Of a stretch of DNA of 64,000 bases, positions 18,399 to 27,493 are shown piece after piece (position 1 is the first letter of the stretch; each line of letters opens with the position of its first letter). The stretch is from assembly GCA_963819685.1 (NCBI GenBank), contig CAWFXI010000010.1, positions 186,001 through 250,000 on the forward strand, in the 5' to 3' direction. Origin of the DNA: CAIUGU01 sp963819685 (lineage in GTDB: Bacteria; Pseudomonadota; Gammaproteobacteria; Steroidobacterales; Steroidobacteraceae). The position numbers and the translations under genes were made by a program. Below the pieces are notes generated by a model. It was not told the origin of the DNA and searched no databases. It saw only the letters and a list, made by a program, of their open reading frames with translations.

Positions 18399-19663
18399 GG
18401 CGTTGCTCCGGACAGATCGAGACTCTCGCCGGTCAGGCGTTCCATCTCGGTACGAAAGGTGTGAAAGTCGGTGGCGACATCGATCAGGCGGCGGCGTGCA
18501 TCGAGAAGCGCCTGCTGAGCTGATGTCCACTCGAGGTAGGAATAGCGCCCCTGCTGGTACGCGTACTCGGTCTGCGTCAGCGCTTTCTCCAGGCGGGGAA
18601 TGATTTCGTTGCGGACAAGACCGAACTCGTGACGCGCATGCTCGAGCGCCTGGTACTGGTCGAAGAGCAGCGCCTGCGCCTTGAGAAATGCTGCTGCGCG
18701 CTCGCTGTCCAGCCGGCTGCGCTGTGCCCGGGCGACGTCGATCTGGGCTTGCGCCCTGCCGGCCGAATAAAAGGGAATCGTCACTCCGCCGACGAATGCG
18801 ACATCGTCGCCCTGCTGATACTGCCGCACACCCACCGTTGCGCGTATATCGGGCCGGCCACGAGTCTCGGCAAGTCGCAACTCGGCATCCCGTCGCCGTC
18901 CTTCGTCCGCAAACTGGAGAAAACCAGGGGAGTGCTCCAGCTTTGCGAGAAGTACCGGAAAGGGTGTGGCGGGAGTCAGATCGAGCAACGATCCGGCAGC
19001 CCGGCCGAACGAAGCCTCAGTGTCCCCCATCGCTGCCGCAAGAAAGCGGCGAGCAGTCGCGAGTTCGTGCTCCGCGTCTTCAACGTCGAGCTCCGCCTCA
19101 ACGAGATTCACCTCGGCACGGATCGCCTCCGCAGCGGGGGCGCGTGCGGCCGCGACGCGCTGGGCAACGGCGTCCCGGGTTCGCTGGGCGATGGCCACCC
19201 CGTCATCAGCAATGTCGGAACGCGCCTGCCAATTCAGCACAACGAAAAACCGGCGCGCGACTTCGGCGACCACATCGAGTTGCCGGGCTGCCTGGGCAGT
19301 ACTCAAATAATCCCGAGTCGCCTCGGCGAGCGCCATGCGGCTCTCGCGCTTGCTACCCAGTTCGATCACATGGCTCAGACTCAACGTGGTCTGAGCGGCG
19401 GACATGCCGCTACGAGCGCCCGTTCCGAACGCGTCCTCCAGGAGGATTTCGCCCTGGAGCGGTGGATCCAGGCCCGCCTCGGACAGGCGCGCTTCCTGTG
19501 CTCTCAAGTCGAACAGAAATCCGGCCAGCGCCGGTTGATTGACACGGGCCCGGTCGATCGAAGCCCGCAAAGTCAGCGGCGGCGGGTCCGATTCCGCCGA
19601 CCGTGCCGAAAACGCCAATACCAGACAGCATGCACCAAGGGCACGCAGAAAAACCCGTCGCAT
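18395..19663 (-). CDS. czcC: TolC-family outer-membrane efflux protein CzcC
   Basis: A 422-residue outer-membrane channel subunit with a signal peptide (cleavage near ARSAES), two repeats of long helices with heptad character (REAR-rich coiled coils around residues 80-200 and 270-400) and a TQTEYAYQQGRYSYLEWTSA segment typical of CzcC. The gene is intact, in contrast to its partners czcB and czcA. ATG 19663 has GGGAG 6 bases upstream. It forms the exit duct for metal ions extruded by CzcA. Confidence 0.88.
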   Translation of the reverse strand: MRRVFLRALGACCLVLAFSARSAESDPPPLTLRASIDRARVNQPALAGFLFDLRAQEARLSEAGLDPPLQGEILLEDAFGTGARSGMSAAQTTLSLSHVIELGSKRESRMALAEATRDYLSTAQAARQLDVVAEVARRFFVVLNWQARSDIADDGVAIAQRTRDAVAQRVAAARAPAAEAIRAEVNLVEAELDVEDAEHELATARRFLAAAMGDTEASFGRAAGSLLDLTPATPFPVLLAKLEHSPGFLQFADEGRRRDAELRLAETRGRPDIRATVGVRQYQQGDDVAFVGGVTIPFYSAGRAQAQIDVARAQRSRLDSERAAAFLKAQALLFDQYQALEHARHEFGLVRNEIIPRLEKALTQTEYAYQQGRYSYLEWTSAQQALLDARRRLIDVATDFHTFRTEMERLTGESLDLSGATP

Positions 19664-19722
19664 GACACTCTCCCGAAAGCAATCGGTCCCATCGGAATGG
19701 GACGGAAATACCGCTCAGCCTG

Positions 19723-20142
19723 TCAGGCCAAACAGGGCGGTGCCTGGGAGGGCGGGAGTAGTTGGAATCTTCGAGGGACGTTGGGAGGGGGCCGTGGTGG
19801 CAACCGCACCGCAGTGGTCGACGAAAACACGACCACCAGTAAGATGCAGGCCAGCCCGATCAGCGCCAGGACCACCTTGGGAAACGCCGTCTTGCCGCTG
19901 GCGGCGGCAGGTGAATCCACATCGATGTCACCATCATGTACGTGAGCGTCAAAATGCCCTGTGGCTCCTTCCGCTTCGGGAACCGTGATCCGCTCTTCGT
20001 GCGCATCTGAGTGTTCATGAGCGTGGATCTGGCCAGCCGGCTCATCCGCCTCAACGTGGGAGATATGCGAATGCATCCCCACCATGCGCGTGGCCAGAAA
20101 GACCAGGCACAGCACCGCGATCAATGTGGCACGCCTTGACAC
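19723..20142 (-). CDS. Histidine-rich membrane-anchored protein of the czc cluster
   Basis: A 139-residue protein starting with GTG. An N-terminal hydrophobic signal is followed by a histidine/acid-rich periplasmic stretch (GMHSHISHVEAD, IHAHEHSDAHEE, GHFDAHVHDGD), one membrane helix (VVLALIGLACILLVVVF) and a proline-rich tail. The His clusters suggest binding of divalent metals before efflux, as for CzcI-type accessory proteins; that role is inference, and I do not recognise a named family. It lies 60 bases upstream of czcC on the same strand. Confidence 0.65.
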   Translation of the reverse strand: MSRRATLIAVLCLVFLATRMVGMHSHISHVEADEPAGQIHAHEHSDAHEERITVPEAEGATGHFDAHVHDGDIDVDSPAAASGKTAFPKVVLALIGLACILLVVVFSSTTAVRLPPRPPPNVPRRFQLLPPSQAPPCLA

Positions 20143-20222
20143 GCGTCGAGCTTAGCACATTGAAGTTCCCCGTGACGCTCCTCGCGGCAGTGACTCACTT
20201 CTCGTCCCGCACGACAGGGAAT

Positions 20223-22314
20223 CTAGAAGTCGTACTTGACGCCCACCCTCAGCGTGCGCGGTTCTCCGATCCGGCTCAGACGACCTGCAACTGCGTGCGC
20301 CAGGAGGATCCAGGCCAGCGACGTTCGATTCGTAGTAGTAAACGATGTCCTTGCCATCACGATCGAGTACGTTGAGGATTTCGCCGTAAATCATGAAAGG
20401 TGCAGGACGGTATGCGAGGCGGATATTCAGCATGGTCTCGGCATCCGATCGCTGCGAATTGTCTGCCACCAGCGGATACTCGCCGAGGTAGCGCAGCCGC
20501 GCGCTCGCTTCCCAGCGTTCGTTGACAGCGGAGAAGCCAAGCTCGCCAGCGCTCTCCACAGATCCATCGATATAGGGTCCTTCCGGATTGTCAACGAAGC
20601 GCGCTTTGCTGCCGGTGTACACCGCGTCTATCGCGAGCCACTGGATCGGCCGCCAGAAGCCGGTGAGCTCATAGCCGTTCCGCTCTGAACCGGAAAAGGG
20701 CTCGACCGAATTCGAATCGCCGACAAACTTGAGCTCGCTGTCGAGATTCAGCCACCAGTAGGCGGCCGTGAACTTGACGGCGCCCACTTCAAAACGTGCG
20801 CCGCCTTCATAACCCGTTCCCTGCGAGAGCCCGGGAATAGGCGCGGCAGCGTTCACTACCCCTCGGGCATCGTTGGAATGGAACCCCTTTCCCCAATTGG
20901 CATAGAGCTCGAAGCGATTGCTGACCGCATACGCCAGGCCGAGCTTGGGACTGACGGCGGTATCACTCTCGTGTCCGGCATAACTGGTGGCGCTGAGCGC
21001 GTCCACCTTGAAGTCGTAGTAGTCCCCGCGCAGACCGGCGAAGACACGCAAGTCCTCAACGGGAGTCCACGTGGCTTCGCCGAAAACACCGACCGAACCT
21101 TCACGCACCGCGTTCTTGCCGATGTTCTCGACGAACACGCCAGCATCGGTGTGGTTTACCCCGACGTCGCCGATATCGTCATATCTCACCTCCGTCCCCG
21201 CGGTGACTTTGACGCTGGATTCGTCCATCAGCGTGCGCTCGTATCGACCCCCCACTGTCCAGCGTTTGTCGAACTGGTCGATCTGATAGTCGTAGGTGGG
21301 ATTGGACGACATGTTCCAGTCGTAAAACTGGGCATAGGCAGAGGCCTGCCACACATCGCCATCGATCTCGGCTGAGCCGATGAACCGCAGCGTTTCGCCC
21401 ACTGCCGTCGGATCCAGTGCGCAGAACGCATCCGCGCAGACGGACGTGCCAATCGCCCGTTCAGGGATTTGTTCCGTCGGATCCCACGTGGCGTGATAGG
21501 CCGACAGTGTCAGCTTGAGCATGCCGAGGTCCGTGGGCGTGACGTACTTGCTCCACAGCGAAATGTGCTTGAGGTCTTCGGGCTGCTGCCAGGGACCGTC
21601 ATAGGCCTTCAATTGACCGACGATGCTCAGCTCTCCGTCTCCAAGCGCGGTGGTGCCGCCGCCCGCGACCCGTCGCCAGCCATACTGACCGGTTTCAACC
21701 GACACGAAGGGCCGATCCAGACGGTCGACCGTCGAGATAAAGGAGGCTCCGGCCATCGAGAAATCGCCGACATCGGCTCGGTACGTCCCTTTTCTGTAGT
21801 CGATTCGCTCGACAATGTCGGGAATCAGCGCATTGATGTCGAGATACCCCTGGCCATGCCCGTGGGTTCTCAGGTTCCAGGGCGCGCCGTCCACATAAGT
21901 CGTGAAGTCGGTGCCATGGTCCAGATTGAAACCCCGCAGAAAGTACTGGTTCGCCTTGCCGCTGCCGGAATGCTGGGCAGCGATCAGGCCGGGGACGACT
22001 TCGAGCAGCTCGGCAACCCTGAGCAGGGGCCGCACTGACAGATCCGCGCCGCCAACCGAGCCCTCGCTGGCGGTGTCGGCCGTACCGATCAACCGTTCAG
22101 CACGCCCGAAGACGACGATTTCCTCGATTTCCTGAACCACCGCCTCGGCACTGGGATCAACCGGCTCGGCCGGGGCCGCTTCGTCCTGCGCGTGCGCCAA
22201 TCCAGGCAAGCAGGCGCCGATCGCGGCAAGTGCTGCCAGCGAAACTCCTGTGGAACGGAGCAATCGATGCGGCCGACTACCGCCGGGGACGGATGATGAG
22301 CAAAGGATATTCAT
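20223..22314 (-). pseudogene. TonB-dependent receptor, C-terminal +1 frameshift
   Basis: A TonB-dependent receptor of about 696 residues after correction, closely similar to the one at 6902-8939 (shared QHSGSGKANQYFLRGFNLDH and THGHGQGYLD plug motifs). It has a signal peptide, TonB box-like EEIVVFG at residues 64-70, plug and barrel. The frame is lost about 20 residues before the end: after DPPGARS one base must be skipped (near 20290) to read AGRLSRIGEPRTLRVGVKYDF and the TAG at 20223-20225. Without the repair the terminal barrel strand, needed for outer-membrane assembly, is missing. Being just upstream of the czc genes suggests a metal-related substrate. Confidence 0.85.
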
Positions 22315-22500
22315 GAGCTGGACCTGCACTTCATTCTTTATTTCCCGTTGACCAGCATTGGCGGCGGATGTCGGTCCAGTCTCCGGCAAGTGTCCGGTCA
22401 AGTACTTTTCCTGTTGCGTACACTGACTTTGGCGAATGGTCTGCGCAGCATGCGCAATACTGATCAGCAATCAGGGTGGCCAGAGTTAAGTGCTGCAGGC

Positions 22501-22896
22501 TCACCTGATATGCGAGTCTCTCAGGATCGTGCCATCGGGAAGCGTGGCCTTGAGGAGCGCGCCCCCCTTGCGGCCGTCCCGCAGCGGATTGATCTCGATC
22601 TGGATCCTGTCGCCGGTCTTGAACGTGCTCCGGCTCCAGCCGCGCGGTTGCTGTCCATTGGTTGTGGGGCCTTCAATCGCCCAGTCGCCGCTCTTGCCGT
22701 TCTCGTCTACCGTGATGATCAGCCAGGCATGCGGATTGGTGAACCGCCATTCCTTCACTGTGCCCTGCAGATTCACGACCTTCGTGTCATCGAACATCAG
22801 ATAGGAATGATGAGCCAGCGCAGGCAACCCCAGGAGCAAAGCGACACCCGCCACCATCACTGTGGCCAGGAATCCGCTCACACGCTTGCCAGTCAT
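22501..22896 (-). CDS. DUF6152 family secreted protein
   Basis: A 131-residue periplasmic protein with a signal peptide ending ALAHHSYLMFDD and a compact beta-fold containing LQGTVKEWRFTNPHAWLIITV, the signature of DUF6152. Members are common in Gammaproteobacteria, often near TonB receptors or efflux genes, but have no assigned function. The mature protein begins with a His-His pair. The start ATG 22896 gives the best signal peptide. It lies 186 bases upstream of the TonB receptor on the same strand. Confidence 0.8.
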   Translation of the reverse strand: MTGKRVSGFLATVMVAGVALLLGLPALAHHSYLMFDDTKVVNLQGTVKEWRFTNPHAWLIITVDENGKSGDWAIEGPTTNGQQPRGWSRSTFKTGDRIQIEINPLRDGRKGGALLKATLPDGTILRDSHIR

Positions 22897-23104
22897 GACG
22901 GTCTCCACGAGCGGATACAAGACAGGAAGGCTGATCCGCTCTCTTCGGCTACTTTGCCTAACGCAGACTGAAAAAGAGTCTTAGCAGTTGTTCGTACTGC
23001 ATAAGCAATTGTTCCTACCGCTTCAAGGTAAAAGTAATGCCGTGCGGACGACGGGCCAGATGTCTGACGCGTGAGTGCGCAAGGAAGCGGCGGAGACGCC
23101 GCAG

Positions 23105-23524
23105 TCAGCCTGCAGACTTCAACCGGTGAATATCGACCTGCAGCATGGAGCGCAGCGCTTCGTCGTTATAGTCGAACTGCAGTCGTGGGCCTTTGCTGAA
23201 CCACAGGCTGAAGTCGGTCGACAGGTCACGGAGGCGCTCCTCGCGGAAGTGACTCTCGGGCAGGACCTTTCTCAAGCGTGCAACGATATTTGCTACTCGA
23301 CGAAGTGCTCCGGGGTTTTCGCCTGGGCCGAGGTCGAGAAAGTGCTGCAACTCGAGCGTCAACTCGGCGATACCAAAGCTGCGCGATTCGGGGATGGGTC
23401 GCAGGTAGCTGGCGGCGGACACGGGACGACCGCCGCTGTTGGCAGTATCGTCCGCAGATTGGTCGTCTGTCGCGTGCGCACCCATGGAATCGTTGGAACT
23501 GGCGTTGGAGGCGTCGATATGCAC
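23105..23524 (-). CDS. Hypothetical protein
   Basis: A 139-residue frame with a polar, low-complexity N-terminus (Asn/Ser/Asp-rich) and a folded-looking C-terminal part: FGIAELTLELQHFLDLGPGENP, then RRVANIVARLRKVLPESHF and RLQFDYNDEALRSMLQVDIH. Base composition and helix patterns look coding, while no family is recognised. It stands alone between the DUF6152 gene and the pseudouridine synthase, on the minus strand like both. The start codon is uncertain. Confidence 0.5.
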   Translation of the reverse strand: MHIDASNASSNDSMGAHATDDQSADDTANSGGRPVSAASYLRPIPESRSFGIAELTLELQHFLDLGPGENPGALRRVANIVARLRKVLPESHFREERLRDLSTDFSLWFSKGPRLQFDYNDEALRSMLQVDIHRLKSAG

Positions 23525-23662
23525 GCCTTGGATACTAGCGGGGCGTTATGCCCGTTCAGCGGACCGACATCACGGATTCCGGCCTCGGGTTCGGAATTGC
23601 TGGACTTACCGGGGGCGAGGACCGATTGGCCCTGTCCGGCTCCGGCCCAAACATAGTGCCCG

Positions 23663-24556
23663 CTAGTTGAGAGTGAACTGACTGGAAAAGATCCGCGTTA
23701 CCCGGCTCAGCGGGTCCACAAACTCAAGTCTCTGGGCCAGCAGCTTGAGCGGCAGGCTGAAATCGTCGCCCGGACGCAGCCTCAAGTCCGGATACAGCTC
23801 GTCGTTGGCAATCGGCGCACCCAATGCCGCCAGATGCAATCGCAGTTGGTGCTTCTTGCCGGTCACTGGATACAGCGCATATCGCCAGAACCCTTCACTG
23901 CGCTCTTCGACCTCGATGCGCGTTTCCGCATTCACGTCGCCCGCGACTTCCTGACTCCGGATAAAGGGGTGCCCTCTCACGATGCGGCTCTTCCGCACGT
24001 GCGGGAATTCAACTTCAGGCAAGGCGGCAGCGAGCGCGACGTAGCGCTTCACGATCCGGTGTTCACGAAACAATGTCTGGTAACACGCCCGTGTTGCCGG
24101 ATTCACGGAGAACAGCACGAGCCCGGCAGTAGTTCGATCAATGCGATGCAACGGCGTGAGATCTGCATTCCCCGTCTTCCGTATCAGCCGGGCCAGCAGC
24201 GTCTCGCGCACATACTTACCCACCGGTGCTACGGGGAGAAAATGCGGTTTGTCTGCGACCAGCAGATCAGCGTCCGCATACAGGATGGTCTCTGCGAAGG
24301 GAACTGCAACCTCTGCGGGCACCTCGCGGTAGTAGTGAATGCGAGCACCCGGTGCAAATGCGCTGATGGCTGTCAGGGGTTGTCCGTCCGCATCGAGCAC
24401 ACGTCCGAGCGCCATCCGGCCGAGCCATTGTTCATGCGACACATGCGGGAAATGGTTGGACAGGAAGTTCAGCAGAGTGTCCCAGGAGCCTGACGGGAGT
24501 TGCAGCGAGCTGGCGGCGAGGCCATCGAGCAGAGGAAGCCGGCGCTCAGCATTCAT
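23663..24556 (-). CDS. RluA-family pseudouridine synthase
   Basis: A 297-residue pseudouridine synthase that isomerises uridine in rRNA or tRNA. The catalytic motif H-R-I-D-R-T-T-A-G-L is present with Asp140 as nucleophile, followed by RIVKRYVALAAALPE and YPVTGKKHQLRLHLAALGAPI, the conserved RluA blocks. The N-terminal 80 residues have an S4-like layout. It resembles RluA/TruC-type enzymes for 23S rRNA/tRNA position 32 more than RluD, but the target cannot be fixed. It is followed 8 bases upstream by the DUF1289 gene on the same strand, probably an operon. Confidence 0.85.
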   Translation of the reverse strand: MNAERRLPLLDGLAASSLQLPSGSWDTLLNFLSNHFPHVSHEQWLGRMALGRVLDADGQPLTAISAFAPGARIHYYREVPAEVAVPFAETILYADADLLVADKPHFLPVAPVGKYVRETLLARLIRKTGNADLTPLHRIDRTTAGLVLFSVNPATRACYQTLFREHRIVKRYVALAAALPEVEFPHVRKSRIVRGHPFIRSQEVAGDVNAETRIEVEERSEGFWRYALYPVTGKKHQLRLHLAALGAPIANDELYPDLRLRPGDDFSLPLKLLAQRLEFVDPLSRVTRIFSSQFTLN

Positions 24557-24564
24557 CGGCTAAC

Positions 24565-24783
24565 CTACCGCGATTCAGATTGGGAGCGCAGGCTTTGCAA
24601 TCGCTTGCTCGATCTGGCGAGGATTTCCAGCCGTTCGTTCCGGGTTGCACTGTTCCACCCGATGATCTCCGCAATGGATCGGCCGCAGCCGAGGCAAACG
24701 TCGTGATCGTCGAGACAGCAATTGCGCACGCACGGCGAAGCGACCGGCCGGTCAGACTCCTGGCTGGGCGTGATCATCCGCAC
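24565..24783 (-). CDS. DUF1289 domain-containing protein
   Basis: A 72-residue cytoplasmic protein with the DUF1289 pattern SPCVRNCCLDDHDVCLGCGRS followed by EIIGWNSATRNERLEIL. The four conserved cysteines in C-x3-C and C-x2-C spacing suggest a small metal or iron-sulfur site. Family members often neighbour RNA-modification or FMN-binding genes. It is co-oriented with, and 8 bases from, the pseudouridine synthase gene, and is 15 bases after dmeF. Confidence 0.85.
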   Translation of the reverse strand: MRMITPSQESDRPVASPCVRNCCLDDHDVCLGCGRSIAEIIGWNSATRNERLEILARSSKRLQSLRSQSESR

Positions 24784-24798
24784 GATGAACCTGCATTT

Positions 24799-25746
24799 TC
24801 AGGGGCGGGCATTCACTTCAATCGTGACATGGCTCAGACCGCGCAGGCCCTTCAGCTTGGCCTTGTACGCGTCCGGCGACGAGGGATGGTTGCTCGACAG
24901 GGACACGATCAATGCGCTGTGCCCCGGCCCCACCCGCCATAGGTGCAGGTCTGTAATGGTTTCCGATTCGGATTCGAGCCTTGCGGCGATCGCTGCGAGC
25001 AACTTGGGGTTGGTCGAGGCATCGAGCAATTCATGGGCCGCGGTGCGCACCAGGTTCCATGACCAGTAAGCAATGACGACGGCTCCGACGATACCGATCA
25101 CGGGATCCAGCCAGACCCAGCCAAAAAACCGACCCGCCAGTAGTCCCGCGATCGCAAGGACAGAGGTGACTGCATCGGCGATGACATGCAGATAAGCGGC
25201 ATGCAGATTGCTGTCGCGACCATGATGCCCGTGATGATCATGGCCATGATCGTGATCATGCTCGACGCCCTGTGGATGATCGTCATGCAACAGTCTGGCG
25301 CTGGCCAGGTTCACCGCAAGTCCCAGAACGCCAATCGCGATCGCCTGGTCAAAGCGAATGACGTGAGGATTGACGAGCCGCAGCAGCGACTCCCATGCAA
25401 TCAGCAGCGCAACGATCCCCAGGGTGATGGCACTGGCGAAGCCCGCGAGCTCACCCACCTTGCCGGTTCCGAACGCAAATCGTGGATCGTCCCGGTGTTT
25501 GCGCGCATAGCTGTAGGCGAGACCGGCAATCGTCAGAGCGGCAGCATGCGTGGCCATGTGCCACCCATCGGCGACCAGCGCCATCGAACCGTACAGCGTG
25601 CCACCGAGGATCTCTCCCACCATCATCGCCGCTGTCAGCCAGACGACCCACCACGTCCGTTGCTCATTGCGCTCGTGACGGGCGCCAAGGAATGCGCGTC
25701 CACAGCGATTGGGATGCGTGCCCGCGAGATGGGTTTCAGTCGCCAT
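24799..25746 (-). CDS. dmeF: Cation diffusion facilitator DmeF (Co/Zn/Cd exporter)
   Basis: A 315-residue inner-membrane CDF antiporter with six membrane helices. The metal-site motifs are clear: HxxxD-type sites in the LVADGWHMATHAAAL helix and in LHVIADAVTSVLAI. A His/Asp-rich cytoplasmic loop, D-H-D-H-G-H-D-H-H-G-H-H near residues 165-178, lies between helices IV and V. The N-terminus FLGARHERNEQRTWWVVWLTAAMM is characteristic of DmeF. It would export Co(II) and other divalent ions, complementing the czc pump nearby. A tandem repeat at 25811-25842 lies in its upstream region. Confidence 0.85.
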   Translation of the reverse strand: MATETHLAGTHPNRCGRAFLGARHERNEQRTWWVVWLTAAMMVGEILGGTLYGSMALVADGWHMATHAAALTIAGLAYSYARKHRDDPRFAFGTGKVGELAGFASAITLGIVALLIAWESLLRLVNPHVIRFDQAIAIGVLGLAVNLASARLLHDDHPQGVEHDHDHGHDHHGHHGRDSNLHAAYLHVIADAVTSVLAIAGLLAGRFFGWVWLDPVIGIVGAVVIAYWSWNLVRTAAHELLDASTNPKLLAAIAARLESESETITDLHLWRVGPGHSALIVSLSSNHPSSPDAYKAKLKGLRGLSHVTIEVNARP

Positions 25747-25810
25747 GACGGGACTATAGAGATATCGGATTGATTACAAAAGGGTCCGTCCGGCAGTGAG
25801 CTCGCGCTTC

Positions 25811-25842
25811 GTAACGTTACGGCCAACGTTACGGCCAACGTT
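25811..25842. repeat. Tandem repeat AACGTTACGGCC, 2.5 copies, with GTAACGTTAC palindrome
   Basis: Two exact copies of a 12-base unit (25813-25824 and 25825-25836) plus half a third lie between divergent dmeF (start 25746) and the DUF6644 pair (start 25967). The first copy is part of the perfect palindrome GTAACGTTAC (25811-25820), which recurs at 27200-27209. Candidate operator for either gene. Confidence 0.5.
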
Positions 25843-25966
25843 TCACAACAGATCAATACGGTTACGTACTTGATCGCACGCCTGCCACTGACTACAAGGC
25901 AGCCTCGTCAAACGTCAGCGTTGCGTGAGTACTTCGGCTCAGCACGCCCAACACAGGAAACTTCGG

Positions 25967-26476
25967 ATGCAAGACGCGATCGGTGATTTCATCAGCTGGG
26001 TCGTTACAACGCCGCTGAGCAGGTTTATCCAGACGGAGCTGTGGGTCATTCCGGCCGTGCAGACCCTTCACATCCTGTGCGTCGCACTGGTTTTCTCCGC
26101 CGCGGCCATGGTGGATTTCAAACTGCTCGGATTCGCCGGCAAAGATCAGACACTGGAGACGCTGGTACAACGCTTCCTGCCGCCCGCGTGGATAGCGCTG
26201 GGACTGCTTGCCATTACGGGCGCGCTGCTCATCATCGCCGAACCCGCACGTTCGATTCTGGCAGGACCCTTCCAGCTGAAAATGGCGCTGCTGCTGGCAG
26301 TCATCATTCTGACGGTGTGGTTCCAGCGAATCGTCACCAGCAACGCGAGCCGATGGAACACACCTTCCGCCACGATTCCAGCCGCACGAGTCGTCGCGGC
26401 TGTATCACTGGCGCTGTGGCTGGCGATCATCGTCGCCGGCCGCTGGATTGCCTACGCCACTCCTTCAGCTACCTGA
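25967..26476 (+). CDS. DUF6644 family membrane protein (first of a tandem pair)
   Basis: A 169-residue inner-membrane protein with about four helices. After an amphipathic N-terminus come AVQTLHILCVALVFSAAAMVDF and KLLGFAG, then two hydrophobic helices and a C-terminal VAGRWIAYA. It looks like DUF6644. The paralogue at 26498-26986 starts 21 bases after its stop and shares the V-x-x-x-H, VD(F/L)(K/R)LLG and GRWI features, so the two may form a heterodimer. The conserved His is a possible cofactor ligand. ATG 25967 has AGGA upstream; I discard the 14 residues before it. Confidence 0.7.
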   Translation: MQDAIGDFISWVVTTPLSRFIQTELWVIPAVQTLHILCVALVFSAAAMVDFKLLGFAGKDQTLETLVQRFLPPAWIALGLLAITGALLIIAEPARSILAGPFQLKMALLLAVIILTVWFQRIVTSNASRWNTPSATIPAARVVAAVSLALWLAIIVAGRWIAYATPSAT

Positions 26477-26497
26477 TACCCATCAGCAAGAAGAATC

Positions 26498-26986
26498 ATG
26501 ACCCTCCTCGAAATATGCGAATGGATCGAAAGCACCGCCGTGGCAGCCGCAATACGGGAATCGGCGATCCTGTTCCCTGCTGTCGAATCGGTACACGTCA
26601 TTGCACTGACCTTTGTCGTCGGCTCGATCTGGATCGTTGACCTCAGGCTGCTGGGCATCGCGTCACGCAATCGGTCCGTTACACGGCTGACGAATGAGAT
26701 CCTGCCGTGGACCTGGGGCAGCTTCGTGATCGCCACGGTGACCGGCCTGCTACTCGCTTCCTCCGTGGCCACTCGTTATTACGAAAACGTGCCTTTGCGC
26801 ATCAAGCTGGTGCTGCTTGCCCTTGCCGGACTCAATATGCTGCTGTTCCACACGACGACCTACCGAAGCGTGTCGCGCTGGGACATGGACGTGAAACCAC
26901 CGCAGGCCGCAAGAATCGCTGCCGGGGTCTCGATCCTCTTCTGGACAGCGATCGTAGGGTTTGGCCGCTGGATCGGCTTCACGTGA
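26498..26986 (+). CDS. DUF6644 family membrane protein (second of a tandem pair)
   Basis: A 162-residue paralogue of the preceding gene with the same layout: AVESVHVIALTFVVGSIWIVDL, LRLLGIASRNRS, a membrane helix WGSFVIATVTGLLLASS, then LVLLALAGLNMLLFH and a C-terminal FGRWIGF. The two sequences are clearly homologous but diverged, the pattern expected for a stable two-subunit membrane complex rather than a recent duplication. No function is known; family members are scattered in Steroidobacterales-like genomes. Confidence 0.7.
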   Translation: MTLLEICEWIESTAVAAAIRESAILFPAVESVHVIALTFVVGSIWIVDLRLLGIASRNRSVTRLTNEILPWTWGSFVIATVTGLLLASSVATRYYENVPLRIKLVLLALAGLNMLLFHTTTYRSVSRWDMDVKPPQAARIAAGVSILFWTAIVGFGRWIGFT

Positions 26987-27199
26987 GTGATCACTCGACG
27001 CCCGCGCAGAGAGACATGGACGCTGAACCCGGCACGGGCAGCGATGCGCACTCTGGCCATGCCCAGAGGCGAAGGCGGAACACTGCGACGGCTCTGTAGC
27101 GGGGGGGCGTAAAGAGGGTGCGGTGTTCCGCCTTCAGGCATCGACACTGGTCGACGGGAGCGCGAGTTTCAAGTTCAGTACGGTTGCCGAACGCAAAAA

Positions 27200-27209
27200 G
27201 TAACGTTAC
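27200..27209. promoter_or_regulatory. GTAACGTTAC palindrome, second copy
   Basis: This 10-base perfect palindrome is identical to the one at 25811-25820. Related TAACGTTA- or GTTAACG-like sequences follow at 27576-27585 (TTAACGTTAA) and around 27713 and 27763, just before the membrane-anchored regulator gene at 27779. Confidence 0.4.
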
Positions 27210-27370
27210 GTGACGGAACGGTAACGCATTTAACGTCGGTCGGCGGGTGCCGTTACCCCGCGCGCAAACGCGACGAGCTGGTCGAAGTGACCTCGGCCCC
27301 GGGCAACAAGCATGGGTCAACAACAAATGGATTGGATGGCCAATGCGTCGACATCGAGGGGCGACCGTGA

Positions 27371-27493
27371 CTGGCAACCCACCGGGAATTCGTCGAATGG
27401 AACCCAAAGTGCGTGATCGATGCTTAGCAGGCTTTCTTACTGTGCATCGACACGGGCAAGAACTTCGTACCGAACCCGAAGGACAGCACCTGA
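27371..27493 (+). pseudogene. Possible decayed gene fragment
   Basis: In one plus-strand frame the codons show strong third-position G/C preference and a protein-like product (THREFVEWNPKCVIDA, stop, QAFLLCIDTGKNFVPNP). In-frame stops precede it at 27368 and interrupt it near 27423. It may be the remnant of a gene; I do not recognise the family. Confidence 0.22.
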
